The notes below the pieces were generated by a model. The model was not told the origin of the DNA, searched no databases, and saw only the letters and a list, made by a program, of their open reading frames with translations. Of a DNA stretch of 64,000 bases, positions 50,771 through 59,983 are shown piece by piece (position 1 is the stretch's first letter; each line of letters opens with the position of its first letter). The position numbers were made by a program, and so were the translations under genes. This stretch comes from Halomonas binhaiensis (GTDB lineage: Bacteria; Pseudomonadota; Gammaproteobacteria; Pseudomonadales; Halomonadaceae), in contig NZ_CP038437.2 of NCBI RefSeq assembly GCF_008329985.2, positions 3,472,001 through 3,536,000 on the forward strand. Direction: 5' to 3'.

Positions 50771-51703
50771 ATGCTCAGCGGTCTTCTGATCGTGCTGCTC
50801 CCCCTGCTGCTGGGGTACCTCGTACCAGTACGCAACGAGATGGTAATGGCCGCCATCAACCGCGGGGTCAGTGTCTCCATCTACCTCATTCTGGCACTGA
50901 TGGGTGTAAGCCTCGCAGGGTTGCCGGACCTGTCCAGCCAACTGTCACGCTTGGGTACCCAGGCCCTGACGCTGTTCCTGGTCATTTCGGCCTGCAACAT
51001 TGCCGCCCTGTGGTGGCTGTCATCGCGCCTGCAGCTGGCATTGGGCGAACCACGAGTGGTGCGCGATGCACCAACCAGCAAGCTGGCTGCCATGGCGGGC
51101 TCGCTGGCCCTGGTCGGTGTCGTGTTCCTCGGCATGCTGGCGGGCATCGGACTCGGCACCATCTGGGATACCACCCTGTTCGAACTGGCCGAAACCCTGT
51201 CGGAGTGGGTGCTGTATCTGTTGCTGGCACTCATTGGTTGCCAGCTGCGGAATTCTGGAATGCCGTTGCGCCAGATACTGCTCAACCGTCATGGCCTGGT
51301 CATTGCAGTAACGCTGGCACTGAGCTCCCTTGCCGGAGGGTTGCTCGCAGCCCCCCTGCTCGATCTGAACTGGAATGAAGGATTGGCCATGGCATCCGGC
51401 TTTGGCTGGTATTCACTGTCAGGCATTCTGATTGGCGACCACCTCGGCCCCTTGCTCGGAGGCGTGGCCTTCTTCAACGACCTGACACGAGAGCTGCTGG
51501 CCTTCATTCTGATTCCGCTGGTGATTCGTCGTCATGCGCCCCTGGCCATTGGTTATGGCGGCGCGACATCCATGGACTTCACCCTGCCGGTGATTCAGCA
51601 ACACGGCGGTGTCGCCTGCGTTCCCATTGCAGTGGTCAGCGGTTTTCTGCTGTCCTTGCTGTCGCCACCACTGACGCTGTTTCTGCTCTCGCTTTCGGCG
51701 TAA
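50771..51703 (+). CDS. lysO: Lysine exporter LysO
   Basis: A 310-residue inner-membrane exporter of lysine, matching E. coli LysO (YbjE) over its length. Shared blocks include MLSGLLIVLLPLLLGYLVPVR, GCQLRNSGMPLRQILLNRHG, LAMASGFGWYSLSGILI, AAFFNDL-type VAFFNDLTRELLAF and GATSMDFTLPVIQ. About eight to ten membrane segments are expected. ATG at 50771 has AAGGAAG upstream; the longer frame from 50723 is ignored. It stands alone, with a terminator before it. I see no lysine riboswitch in the short leader. Confidence 0.93.
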   Translation: MLSGLLIVLLPLLLGYLVPVRNEMVMAAINRGVSVSIYLILALMGVSLAGLPDLSSQLSRLGTQALTLFLVISACNIAALWWLSSRLQLALGEPRVVRDAPTSKLAAMAGSLALVGVVFLGMLAGIGLGTIWDTTLFELAETLSEWVLYLLLALIGCQLRNSGMPLRQILLNRHGLVIAVTLALSSLAGGLLAAPLLDLNWNEGLAMASGFGWYSLSGILIGDHLGPLLGGVAFFNDLTRELLAFILIPLVIRRHAPLAIGYGGATSMDFTLPVIQQHGGVACVPIAVVSGFLLSLLSPPLTLFLLSLSA

Positions 51704-51719
51704 CAGCAAGGACCTGGTC

Positions 51720-51749
51720 TATTCAATGACAGCCTATGCAATGACAGCC
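51720..51749. repeat. Tandem repeat, 15-bp unit, 2 copies
   Basis: TAT(T/G)CAATGACAGCC: copies at 51720 and 51735 differ by one base. They lie between lysO and the LacI gene. Confidence 0.8.
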
Positions 51750-51784
51750 ACGTCGGCAGCGCTTATGCTGGCCGAGCCAGAATC

Positions 51785-52855
51785 ATGCGGAAAGCCTCTG
51801 TGACCAAATCCAAGCAGCCCATCACGCTCAAGGACCTGGCTCGTGAACTGGGTGTCTCCACGGCCACTGTGTCCAATGCCTTCAACCGCCCCGACCAGCT
51901 CTCCACTGCCCTGCGTCGACGCATCCTCGATGAAGCCAAGCGCCTTGGCTATCGGGGACCGGATGCCAGGGCACGCAGCTTGCGCACGGGACGTTCGAGG
52001 ATCATTGGGGTGGTGCTCGCAGAAACCCTGACATACAGCCTCAATGATGCGGTCTCCAGCGAGCTATTGACCGGCGTTGCCGAAGTGCTCGATGCACATG
52101 GCCATACGCTGCTGCTCCTGTCTGGACGCCAACCAGGCTCCTCGCATGTTCCGGGTTCGGCCAGCATGGCCGATGGCTTCATCGTCTACGGGCTGATGCC
52201 CAGTGATCACTTGATGGGGGAACTCCCGCCACAGAGTCCTCTGGTGGCGGTAGACTTCTATGTCGATGAGCGCCCAACCGTACATATCGATAATGAACCG
52301 GCCTGCTATGCCATTGCCTGCCATGCCTTGCGCCACAAGCCCAAGCGGGTTGGGATCCTTTGCTTGCGTCTGCTGGCAGAGGCCCATAACGGCCGTATCG
52401 AATCACAGCACAACTGGCTGGACAGTGCCCAGACCATCACCCGCTCACGCCTCGACGGCTTCTACCGGGCGTTGGAAGAGCACGGCATCGAACGTGACCA
52501 GGTACCACTGTGGAATATCGAGGAAAACACCCATGGTGTCTGTACACCGGTAATTGAAGAGATTCTCGATCTTCCTGAAGATGAGCGACCAGACCTGCTG
52601 CTGTGCATGTCTGACCGCATTGCCCTGACCGCCCTGACACTCGCCGAGCAACGTGGCATTCGTGTACCCGAGGACCTGCTTCTGACCGGTTTCGATGGCA
52701 TCGAAGAAGGCCAGTACCGTTCCCCACGCCTGACCACGGTGCGCCAGGACAGCATCGAGAAAGGCCGGGTCGCGGCACGCATGATCCTGGGTCTGGACGC
52801 GCCTGAGCATCGACGCCTCAATACCACGCTGATACTCGGGGAAAGCTGTCCGTGA
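51785..52855 (+). CDS. LacI-family transcriptional regulator
   Basis: A 356-residue LacI repressor. The DNA-binding headpiece is ITLKDLARELGVSTATVSNAFNRPDQLS, followed by the hinge and a periplasmic-binding-like sensor domain (IIGVVLAETLTYSLNDAVSSELLTGV, LLTGFDGIEEGQYRSPRLTTVRQD). The ligand is probably a sugar or nucleoside but cannot be told. No sugar genes lie next to it, so its targets are elsewhere or it is a global regulator. The ATG at 51785 is chosen; GTG at 51800 is possible. It ends 117 bp before the sensor kinase gene. Confidence 0.88.
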   Translation: MRKASVTKSKQPITLKDLARELGVSTATVSNAFNRPDQLSTALRRRILDEAKRLGYRGPDARARSLRTGRSRIIGVVLAETLTYSLNDAVSSELLTGVAEVLDAHGHTLLLLSGRQPGSSHVPGSASMADGFIVYGLMPSDHLMGELPPQSPLVAVDFYVDERPTVHIDNEPACYAIACHALRHKPKRVGILCLRLLAEAHNGRIESQHNWLDSAQTITRSRLDGFYRALEEHGIERDQVPLWNIEENTHGVCTPVIEEILDLPEDERPDLLLCMSDRIALTALTLAEQRGIRVPEDLLLTGFDGIEEGQYRSPRLTTVRQDSIEKGRVAARMILGLDAPEHRRLNTTLILGESCP

Positions 52856-52972
52856 TGACGACAAACGTCACATAACTGCACAAATATTCCTTCGTTCTCG
52901 CCGCTTTTTCACTTGATGCAATGGCATGCTAGCGACCTATCGAAGGAAGTATTGCCCCGGAGCCTGTCTATC

Positions 52973-54406
52973 ATGTTCGCCAAGCGCCTCCCTGCGTTCT
53001 CTCGCTTGGGTATCAAACTTTTTGCCATCATCCTGGTGGTCAATGTGGCCATCGCGGGAGCGGTATTCGTTGCTATTTCCCGCAGCCTGGACCAGGGCTT
53101 TCTCGACTATCTCAGTCGCTCCCAGACGCAACGTGCCGAGACGCTGGCGGCAAGCCTGGGCGAGGCCTGGTCCGGGCGCCAGAGCTGGCAGTGGCTACGC
53201 GAGTCCCCCCGTGCTTGGCACGAGCTGGTGCGCCGCCAGCTATGGCCCGGAAGCAAGCCCCGCCCGATGAGCCTCGAAGGCAACCTGAGCAACCCGCGCA
53301 ACTTCGTGCTGCATGATGAAAACGGCCTGCCGGTCATCGGACTGCCGCCCGAGGATGACGAAGGCGCTGCCGAACTGCGCTGGATTCCAGTCATGAGCCA
53401 TGACCGTCAGGTTGGCACTCTGGGTTATCGCCCGCCAGACCAGCTCATGGAACGCATGGATCGCCTGTTCCTGAAACAGCAGCGACGCAACCTGACGATC
53501 ATCATCATTGCCCTGGCACTGACATCACTGCTGCTGGCAGGCGCCTTGTCCTGGTGGGTGGGGCGTCGGACTCGCAGCATGGCCACTGCCACGCGGCGAC
53601 TGACCGAGGGAGACTACAGCGTGCGACTTCCTGAACGCGGCCGAGACGAGCTATCCAACCTGTCCCATGACTTCAACGTGCTGGCAGAAACCCTGGAAAC
53701 CAGTCGTGAAGCCCGCAGCCGTTGGGTGTCGGATATTGCCCACGAGTTGCGCACTCCTCTGGCAGTACTGCGTGGCGAGATTGAAGCCATGCTGGATGGT
53801 ATCCGCTCGCTGAGTCAGGATAACCTGCACTCCCTGGCCCAGGAGGTTGGTCAACTGGAGCGGCTGGTCGGCGACCTGCGCCTTCTATCACAGAGTGATG
53901 CAGGCGCCCTGGAAGTACAGCTCGCACCTCTTGACCTGGCCGAGCACCTGGATTCACGCCTGGAAGAAGCAGGAGGCTGGCTGGATGATCACGGCTTGAC
54001 CCTGGAACGTCATGTCGACGGACCTGCATGGATTCGGGGAGATCTGCAACGCCTGCGCCAGCTATGGAACAACCTGCTCGACAACACCAGTGCCTATACC
54101 CAGTCCCCCGGCCAGCTCAAGGTCTCCCTTGAAAGAGAGAATGATGTCTGGGTGCTACGCTGGGAAGACAGTGCCCCCGGCGTACCGGAAAGCGAGCTGC
54201 CGCGCCTGACCGAGCGCTTGTACCGAGTTGAAGGCTCACGCAATCGAGCCAGTGGTGGCAGTGGGCTGGGGCTATCCATTGCCACGGCCCTGGCGCGCGC
54301 TCATGATGCCGAAATGACCCCCTCAATTTCTGCGCTTGGCGGGTTATGCTGGACACTACGCTTCCCAGCGCTGTCCAGCCATCTACAACTCGAGGAAGAC
54401 GAATGA
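52973..54406 (+). CDS. baeS: BaeS-like sensor histidine kinase
   Basis: A 477-residue envelope-stress sensor kinase. Two membrane segments (about residues 14-36 and 174-196) flank a periplasmic domain of about 135 residues; then come HAMP (about 195-247), the phosphoacceptor helix with H257 in SDIAHELRTPLAV, and the ATPase domain with WNNLLDNTSAYTQ (N-box) and GSGLGLSIA (G2 box). The pattern resembles E. coli BaeS, which responds to envelope damage, indole and metals. ATG at 52973 fits; an earlier in-frame start at 52913 lacks support. It overlaps baeR by four bases. The spy-like gene at 56802 is a plausible target. Confidence 0.87.
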   Translation: MFAKRLPAFSRLGIKLFAIILVVNVAIAGAVFVAISRSLDQGFLDYLSRSQTQRAETLAASLGEAWSGRQSWQWLRESPRAWHELVRRQLWPGSKPRPMSLEGNLSNPRNFVLHDENGLPVIGLPPEDDEGAAELRWIPVMSHDRQVGTLGYRPPDQLMERMDRLFLKQQRRNLTIIIIALALTSLLLAGALSWWVGRRTRSMATATRRLTEGDYSVRLPERGRDELSNLSHDFNVLAETLETSREARSRWVSDIAHELRTPLAVLRGEIEAMLDGIRSLSQDNLHSLAQEVGQLERLVGDLRLLSQSDAGALEVQLAPLDLAEHLDSRLEEAGGWLDDHGLTLERHVDGPAWIRGDLQRLRQLWNNLLDNTSAYTQSPGQLKVSLERENDVWVLRWEDSAPGVPESELPRLTERLYRVEGSRNRASGGSGLGLSIATALARAHDAEMTPSISALGGLCWTLRFPALSSHLQLEEDE

Positions 54407-55107
54407 GCGGAGAGAATGCTCCCATCGATCAGATTCTGGTCGTTGAAGACGAACCAAAGATCGCCCGCCTGGTGACCGATTATCTGAGTGGCAGCGGTTA
54501 CGGCACTTATCATATCGATCACGGTGACCAGGTCATTCCTTGGCTCAGCGATAGTGAGAAGCTCCCAAGCCTGGTGCTGCTGGACCTGATGCTGCCTGGT
54601 ACCGACGGCCTGACATTATGCCGTGAAATCAGTCAGCGCTGGCCGGATGTTGCCATCATCATGCTGACGGCTCGGGTCGAGGAAGTCGATCGGCTGCTGG
54701 GGCTGGAACTGGGTGCCGATGACTATATCTGCAAGCCTTTCAGCCCGCGCGAAGTCGTTGCCCGGGTCAAGGCCGTGCTGCGGCGCAGCCAGGCGGTCAG
54801 CAACGATGTCGCCAACCATGACCTGGTGCTGGATGAAAATGGCTGGCGAGCCTTGGCGGATGGCCAGGACCTGGGGCTGACTGCCGTAGAGTTCCAACTG
54901 TTGAAAGTCATGATGCAGTCACCCGGCCGGATCTTCGCCCGGGAACAACTGATGGATCACATGTATCGTGATCACCGCATTGTTTCCGAACGGACGGTGG
55001 ATAGCCATATCAAGAAGCTGCGCAAGAAGATATCCGATATCTGGCCGGAACGTGAAATCATCCGCTCGGTATATGGTGTCGGCTACAAGTACCAGCCCGA
55101 GGAGTAA
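54403..55107 (+). CDS. baeR: BaeR-like OmpR-family response regulator
   Basis: A 234-residue response regulator. The receiver domain has the acidic pair in VVEDEPKI, the phosphoacceptor D61 in LLDLMLPGTDGL and the lysine in ICKPFSPREVV. The C-terminal winged helix carries LTAVEFQLLKVMMQSPGRIFAREQL and RTVDSHIKKLRKKI. ATG at 54403 overlaps the kinase stop (ATGA), so the two are translationally coupled. The AraC gene follows 11 bp later and appears to be in the same operon, which is not the usual bae arrangement. Confidence 0.9.
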   Translation: MSGENAPIDQILVVEDEPKIARLVTDYLSGSGYGTYHIDHGDQVIPWLSDSEKLPSLVLLDLMLPGTDGLTLCREISQRWPDVAIIMLTARVEEVDRLLGLELGADDYICKPFSPREVVARVKAVLRRSQAVSNDVANHDLVLDENGWRALADGQDLGLTAVEFQLLKVMMQSPGRIFAREQLMDHMYRDHRIVSERTVDSHIKKLRKKISDIWPEREIIRSVYGVGYKYQPEE

Positions 55108-55118
55108 CGAGACACGGC

Positions 55119-55955
55119 ATGTCAGCCCCGATGCAGACCGTATCCCGCTTCCTGCGCCACCCCCTGCTACCGCAGGTGGAGATACGCAGGGTATCCAGCG
55201 GCAACGCCCTGAGCCACGCGCGGCACAGTCACGACTGTCATTCTTTCGGGGCGATCCGTTCGGGGCGTTCGTCCTATGCCAACGGCAGCAAGCGTATCGA
55301 TGTCAGCAGCGGTGACGTGGTTGTGGTCAACCCTGGCGATGGCCATGCCTGCAACGCTCTGCCTGAGCATCCATGGGGCTACGACATGCTCTACATGGAC
55401 AGCACCTGGCTGACTGAACGCTGCCAGGTACCACCAGGAGCCGCTTACTGCGATATCCCCATGTTCAGTGCCCTGACCAGCCGAGAGCCCCGGCTGCACC
55501 AGGCCATCGTGACACTGGGAAATGCTCTGGAGAGCATGCACCGTACTCGCCTGGAGCTCGAAAGCCATTGTGAAGTCCTTGCCGACATCCTGCGTGATAC
55601 GCTGCATCCTCAGCATATTCAAGCCGTGTCACCACGCCATCTGGAACATGCACGGGAATACCTGGCAGAGCACTGGCAACAGGACCTCAGCCTGGAAGCC
55701 CTGTGTACGGTGGCCGAGTGCGGCGCCACCAGCCTGATCAATGGCTTCCGCCGCCACTATGGCATGACGCCACATGCCATGCTGATTGACCTACGCATCC
55801 GCCAGGCGCGTCGACGGCTGCGCCAGGGCGATGCCATTGCCAGCGTGGCCCAGGACTGTGGTTTCGCCGACCAGGCTCACTTCCAGCGCACATTCAAGCG
55901 TCTGCTGGCGGCCACCCCGGGACACTACCGCAGCAAGGTAGCAGCTCCTCCTTAA
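55119..55955 (+). CDS. AraC-family regulator
   Basis: A 278-residue AraC regulator. An N-terminal cupin-like ligand domain (HSHDCHSFGAIRSGRSSYANG, VNPGDGHACNALPEHPWGYDMLYMD) is joined to the two helix-turn-helix motifs (LSLEALCTVAECGATSLINGFRRHYGMTPHAM and ASVAQDCGFADQAHFQRTFKRLLAATPGHYR). This AraC type often accompanies LysE-family exporters and may recognise amino acids. It lies 11 bp after baeR and converges on the LysE gene 38 bp away. The pairing with LysE is suggestive though the genes face each other. Confidence 0.9.
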   Translation: MSAPMQTVSRFLRHPLLPQVEIRRVSSGNALSHARHSHDCHSFGAIRSGRSSYANGSKRIDVSSGDVVVVNPGDGHACNALPEHPWGYDMLYMDSTWLTERCQVPPGAAYCDIPMFSALTSREPRLHQAIVTLGNALESMHRTRLELESHCEVLADILRDTLHPQHIQAVSPRHLEHAREYLAEHWQQDLSLEALCTVAECGATSLINGFRRHYGMTPHAMLIDLRIRQARRRLRQGDAIASVAQDCGFADQAHFQRTFKRLLAATPGHYRSKVAAPP

Positions 55956-55992
55956 CCCTCTTCTGTATCACCTTCCCTTGCCAATGACATCT

Positions 55993-56586
55993 CTATCCCA
56001 GTGCAATCGCCACTGCGCTTGATGCCAGCAGGATCGCCAGTGCCCGATTGAACCAGCGCATGTACCCCGGAGTTCCGAGCCATGTCGATAGGCGCCCGCC
56101 CAGCAATGCCCAACTGCCAATAGACAGGGCACATAGCGTCCCCCACAACACGGCAAACCCCGTCACAGCCGTCACGTTGCCATCACTGACGAACATCCCC
56201 ATTCCTGCAACAGACGCCATCCACGCCTTGGGGTTCAACCACTGCATCAAAGCCCCGGTCATGGCCCCGGCAGGCTGCTCGCTACCCGCCATCGCCAGTT
56301 GTCCATTACTGCACATCAGACGCCAGGCCAACCAGCCGAGAAAGCAGACACCCGCCACCTTCACTAACTGACGCAGCCAAGGTATCTGTTCCCATAAACC
56401 CACCAGCCCGATACCCATCAACCAGAGCAGCAAGGTGAAACCCAGACTCGCCCCCAATACCAGCGGGACAGCCTGTCGCCAACCAAACTTCACTGATGTG
56501 GACAACACAAGCAGATTGACCGGCCCCGGCGAGATCGAAGCTGCAATGGCAAAAGCCGACATGGAAAGAAACACACTGGACGACAT
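55993..56586 (-). CDS. LysE/RhtB-family exporter
   Basis: A 197-residue amino-acid or metabolite exporter with about six membrane segments. The N-terminal ISPGPVNLLVLSTSVKFGWRQAVPLVLGASLGF is the LysE-family signature, and QWLNPKAWM is the second conserved motif. Substrate not determinable. The start at 56586 gives a normal length. It is convergent with the AraC regulator gene and divergent from the spy-like gene. Confidence 0.9.
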   Translation of the reverse strand: MSSSVFLSMSAFAIAASISPGPVNLLVLSTSVKFGWRQAVPLVLGASLGFTLLLWLMGIGLVGLWEQIPWLRQLVKVAGVCFLGWLAWRLMCSNGQLAMAGSEQPAGAMTGALMQWLNPKAWMASVAGMGMFVSDGNVTAVTGFAVLWGTLCALSIGSWALLGGRLSTWLGTPGYMRWFNRALAILLASSAVAIALG

Positions 56587-56801
56587 GACCTAAGCCCCTT
56601 GTCATTAGAGAAATGGCTGACAGGGTGCCGTCAATGGCATGGCAGGTATTGAAGGAAATTACACTTTCATGAGCTAGCTAACTTGTCTTCTTTTCTACAC
56701 ATTAGCTGCATTCAATTTGCACCAGACGGGTCGATAGTGGAAAGCGTCAAGGGGGCATGGTGCCCCGAGAAACAAGACGCACAACGCTGAAGGAGACACA
56801 C

Positions 56802-57458
56802 ATGAAGCTATCTTTTGCCAACCGACCTCTTGCCAATCGGTCTTTTGCCCGCAAGGCCCTGCTGCCTGCGGCTATCGCTGCCGCCCTGCTGCCTTTCTCC
56901 CTGGGTGCAATGGCAGGCGACAAGCCCCATGAAGGCTTCGAAGGTCGCGGCCCAGGCCATGAATTCCGTGCAGAACTGCTCGACCGTGCCGGTATCGACG
57001 AAGAAACCCGCGATGCTCTGAAGGCAGCCAGCGACGAACACCACGAAGCCATGAAAGAGCTCAATGACGAGTATCGTGCTCAACGCAAGGAAATCCTGGG
57101 TGAAGATGGCATCGCAGCCCTGAAGGACGCTACCCGTCAGGTGCACCAAGAACGCCTTAGCAAGCTGTTCGATGAATGGCAGCTGTCCGATGACGACCGC
57201 AGCAAGGTCGAGGATACCCTGGCCTCCTTCCGTGACGACTTCAAATCCCTGATCGACCAGGACTATGAAGAGCGTGATAAACGCCATGCCGCTTGGGAAG
57301 AACTGCGCCAGACCCATCACGATGCGCTGGCAGAAGTCCTCAGCGACGAGCAGATCGATGAGCTCAAGAGCACCATGATGCCCCCACGTCATCATGGAGG
57401 CCCTGGTCATCACGGCGAACACGAAGGCAAGCCGATGCCGGAAGCGCCAGCGGCCTGA
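56802..57458 (+). CDS. Spy/CpxP-like periplasmic chaperone
   Basis: A 218-residue secreted, highly charged helical protein. A signal peptide (ALLPAAIAAALLPFSLGAMA) precedes four to five helices, with LLDRAGIDEETRDALKAA, LSDDDRSKVEDTLASF and EVLSDEQIDELKS as the repeated Spy/CpxP-type helix starts (LTxxQ-like). The C-terminus is rich in histidine and glycine (PPRHHGGPGHHGEHEG), a possible metal-binding tail. ATG at 56802 has AAGGAGACACAC upstream. Spy in E. coli is controlled by BaeSR and CpxAR, and a bae-like system lies 1.7 kb upstream, so co-regulation is likely. Annotated from pattern; overall identity to Spy is low. Confidence 0.75.
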   Translation: MKLSFANRPLANRSFARKALLPAAIAAALLPFSLGAMAGDKPHEGFEGRGPGHEFRAELLDRAGIDEETRDALKAASDEHHEAMKELNDEYRAQRKEILGEDGIAALKDATRQVHQERLSKLFDEWQLSDDDRSKVEDTLASFRDDFKSLIDQDYEERDKRHAAWEELRQTHHDALAEVLSDEQIDELKSTMMPPRHHGGPGHHGEHEGKPMPEAPAA

Positions 57459-57633
57459 TCCTGTCTCGAGCACCTCGCATCAATCCCTGCTCTACCCTCC
57501 CTCTACCTTCAATGCCCGGCTTCTGCCGGGCATTGGCGTTTCTGAATGACAGTCCTGGTGACAAGGCTTTCAGGACCTATCGTTAACGGCTAATCCACGC
57601 TTGGGGTTGAAAGCCGGCAGGAGCGCCTGTATT
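57459..57633. other. Spacer between spy-like gene and betT
   Basis: The full gap to betT is 338 bp. It holds a terminator for the spy-like gene on the left and a BetI-box match on the right. No gene is supported. Confidence 0.6.
57511..57537 (+). terminator. Terminator of the spy-like gene
   Basis: AATGCCCGGC and GCCGGGCATT form a perfect 10-bp stem with a TTCT loop. The following tract is GGCGTTT, so the U tail is weak. Confidence 0.7.
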
Positions 57634-57653
57634 TTTATTAAACGTCCAATCAA
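57634..57653. promoter_or_regulatory. BetI-box-like operator upstream of betT
   Basis: TTTATTAAACGTCCAATCAA matches 17 of 20 positions of the palindromic BetI motif as I recall it (TTGATTGAACGTTCAATCAA). It lies 143 bp before the betT start, implying choline-responsive control by a BetI encoded elsewhere. Confidence 0.6.
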
Positions 57654-57796
57654 TAAAACGCTGTTTCTTCCTCTGACGTCGAGACAGCACGAAACCCGTG
57701 AGCGATCACGGGCCACCATTCACTTATAGGGACACTGATTCATTGCGGTACAACAACAACTAAATCAGCCATTTCCTAGCTAAACAGGGCTCGTGC

Positions 57797-59851
57797 ATGT
57801 CCATCCTCGATGATGCTTCATCTTCTCGCGACCGCCTCAACCCTGCCGTTTTCCACGGTTCGGTAGCAGGCATACTGATCTTTCTGATTTACACCATGAC
57901 CTTCACCGAACAAGCCGGAAGCTTGTTCAGTGCAGGGCTTTCCTGGGTCAACGACACCTTTGGCTGGTACTACATGCTGGCAGCCGTGGCGTACCTGGTG
58001 TTCGTCGTGGTCATCAGCATGTCCAAGGTGGGGAATATCCGCCTAGGGCCTGACCATTCCCGCCCGGAGTTCTCGCTGGTTTCCTGGGCTTCCATGCTGT
58101 TCGCCGCGGGTATCGGCATCGACCTGCTGTTCTTCTGTGTTGCCGAACCGCTGTCCCACTACCTGGCGCCACCCGACCTGCCTGCGGAAAGTCAGGAAGC
58201 CCTGCGCCAGGCAATTCCTCAGACCTTCCTCCACTGGGGGCTCACCGGCTGGGGCATGTACGTACTGATGGGCATGGCACTGGCCTACTTCAGCTATCGT
58301 CACCGCTTGCCGCTGGCCATTCGCAGTGCACTCTATCCGTTACTTGGGAAACGTATCTACGGGCCCATTGGTAATGCCGTGGACATCACCGCGGTCATTT
58401 CCACTGTGTTCGGTATTGCCACCAGTCTTGGCATCGGTGTAATGCAGCTGAATTACGGTCTCACCTTCCTGTTCGGGGTTCCCGAGAGCCTCTCGACCCA
58501 GGTCGTGCTGATCGTGCTGGTGGTGATCCTGGCCACCATTTCCGTGGTCACCGGGGTGGAAAAAGGCATTCGTCGCCTGTCCGAATTCAACATGCTGCTG
58601 GCCGCCGCTCTGCTGCTGTTCGTACTGTTCCAGGGCCATACGCTGACACTGCTCAATGGCCTGGTGCTCAACATTGGTGATTATCTGTCTGGCTTCGTTG
58701 CCAAGAGTTTCGACACCTACGCCTATGCCGGTGCCGATGCCCAGGAATGGAAAGGCTGGTGGACCATCTTCTTCTGGGGCTGGTGGATCGCCTGGACACC
58801 GTTCGTTGGTCTGTTCCTGGCGCGCATTTCCCGCGGTCGTACCATTCGTCAGTTTGCCGTGGGCGGGCTATTGATCCCCCTCGGATTCATGATGGCCTGG
58901 ATGTCCATCTTCGGTAACTCTGCCATCGATATGGTCGCCAACCAGGGACTCGCTGAACTCGGAGAACAGGCGCTCAACACTCCTCAGACCACCATTTACA
59001 CCTTCTTGTCCCAGTACCCGTACATCACCACGACGGCTTCTGTGGTGACACTTCTGGGTGTGGTGTTCTTCGTCACTTCTGCCGACTCGGGTGCTCTGGT
59101 GCTGGCCAACTTCACCTCGATTCTCAGTGATGTGAACCATGACGCACCGATTCGTCTGCGTATCTTCTGGGCTGCTGTCATTGGCCTGATCACCATTGCC
59201 CTGCTGATGGCTGGTGGGCTCAGTGCCCTGCAGAGCGCTGTGGTGATCACCGCGCTGCCCTTCTCCCTGGTGATGTTTGCCATCATGATCGGTCTGGCCC
59301 GCGCCCTGCGCACCGAGACTGGCAAGGCTGAAGCTCGCAGAATGGTGGCCCTGAGCGGTGACAACGGCAACTGGCGCGAGCGCCTGGATCATGCCCTGGA
59401 TACCTCCAACCGGGCCGGTGCCGCCGCCACTATCGAGCATGCCCTGCGTCCCGCTCTAAAGCAGTTCGCCGAAGAGCTGCAAAGCCGGGGCCAGATCGTC
59501 CATCTCAGCGAAGCTCAGGAAGAAGGTGCTCCCCTGCCCAGCCTGACCCTGCAGGTGGACTTCGAGGGCATGCAGAGCTTCGTCTATCATGTGCGCCCGC
59601 ATCGCATGCGCACTCCCAGCTTCCTGCCGGTGGATGACGACTATTACCTGCGCCTGGATGTGCATCTGGCGGAAGGCAGCCTGGGACAGAACCTCAATGG
59701 CTACAGTCGCGGCCAGATCATTCACGACGTACTCGGTGAATATGAGCGTCACGTGCAGTTCCTGGCCATTTCCCGAGCAGACGGAAATGTCACTCCGGCC
59801 ATGCCTGGCAGTGTCGGCGAACCACCGGAAGGCACCACTCAGGAAGCCTGA
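57797..59851 (+). CDS. betT: BCCT-family choline transporter BetT
   Basis: A 684-residue inner-membrane choline importer, first step in making glycine betaine. Twelve helices include GIGIDLLFFCVAEP, the proton-coupled BetT version of the BCCT glycine motif, the tryptophan segment WWTIFFWGWWIAWTPFVGLFLARISRGRTIRQF and FFVTSADSGALV. Beyond residue about 510 there is a long cytoplasmic C-terminal domain, typical of BetT and needed for osmotic control in E. coli. The start at 57797 follows a BetI-like operator. The betaine synthesis genes are not in the window. Confidence 0.93.
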   Translation: MSILDDASSSRDRLNPAVFHGSVAGILIFLIYTMTFTEQAGSLFSAGLSWVNDTFGWYYMLAAVAYLVFVVVISMSKVGNIRLGPDHSRPEFSLVSWASMLFAAGIGIDLLFFCVAEPLSHYLAPPDLPAESQEALRQAIPQTFLHWGLTGWGMYVLMGMALAYFSYRHRLPLAIRSALYPLLGKRIYGPIGNAVDITAVISTVFGIATSLGIGVMQLNYGLTFLFGVPESLSTQVVLIVLVVILATISVVTGVEKGIRRLSEFNMLLAAALLLFVLFQGHTLTLLNGLVLNIGDYLSGFVAKSFDTYAYAGADAQEWKGWWTIFFWGWWIAWTPFVGLFLARISRGRTIRQFAVGGLLIPLGFMMAWMSIFGNSAIDMVANQGLAELGEQALNTPQTTIYTFLSQYPYITTTASVVTLLGVVFFVTSADSGALVLANFTSILSDVNHDAPIRLRIFWAAVIGLITIALLMAGGLSALQSAVVITALPFSLVMFAIMIGLARALRTETGKAEARRMVALSGDNGNWRERLDHALDTSNRAGAAATIEHALRPALKQFAEELQSRGQIVHLSEAQEEGAPLPSLTLQVDFEGMQSFVYHVRPHRMRTPSFLPVDDDYYLRLDVHLAEGSLGQNLNGYSRGQIIHDVLGEYERHVQFLAISRADGNVTPAMPGSVGEPPEGTTQEA

Positions 59852-59882
59852 GTCAGCTCACCGGTCAGGGTCTCCTGACATG

Positions 59883-59924
59883 AAAAAACCCCCAGTCCGG
59901 CGATGCCGGACTGGGGGTTTGTCT
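59883..59924. terminator. Bidirectional terminator between betT and uxuA
   Basis: A 16-bp perfect stem from AAACCCCCAGTCCGGC to GCCGGACTGGGGGTTT with a GAT loop, flanked by A and T tracts on the two sides. Confidence 0.9.
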
Positions 59925-59930
59925 TTCCAT

Positions 59931-59970
59931 GTTCAGCTTGCAGATGCAGCGTTCAGGTCGCAGATAGCCG
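59931..59970. repeat. Tandem repeat, 20-bp unit, 2 imperfect copies
   Basis: GTTCAG(C/G)T(T/C)GCAGAT-type units at 59931 and 59951 agree at about 15 of 20 positions. It lies just before the uxuA stop. Confidence 0.6.
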
Positions 59971-59983
59971 AGACAACGGCGTA

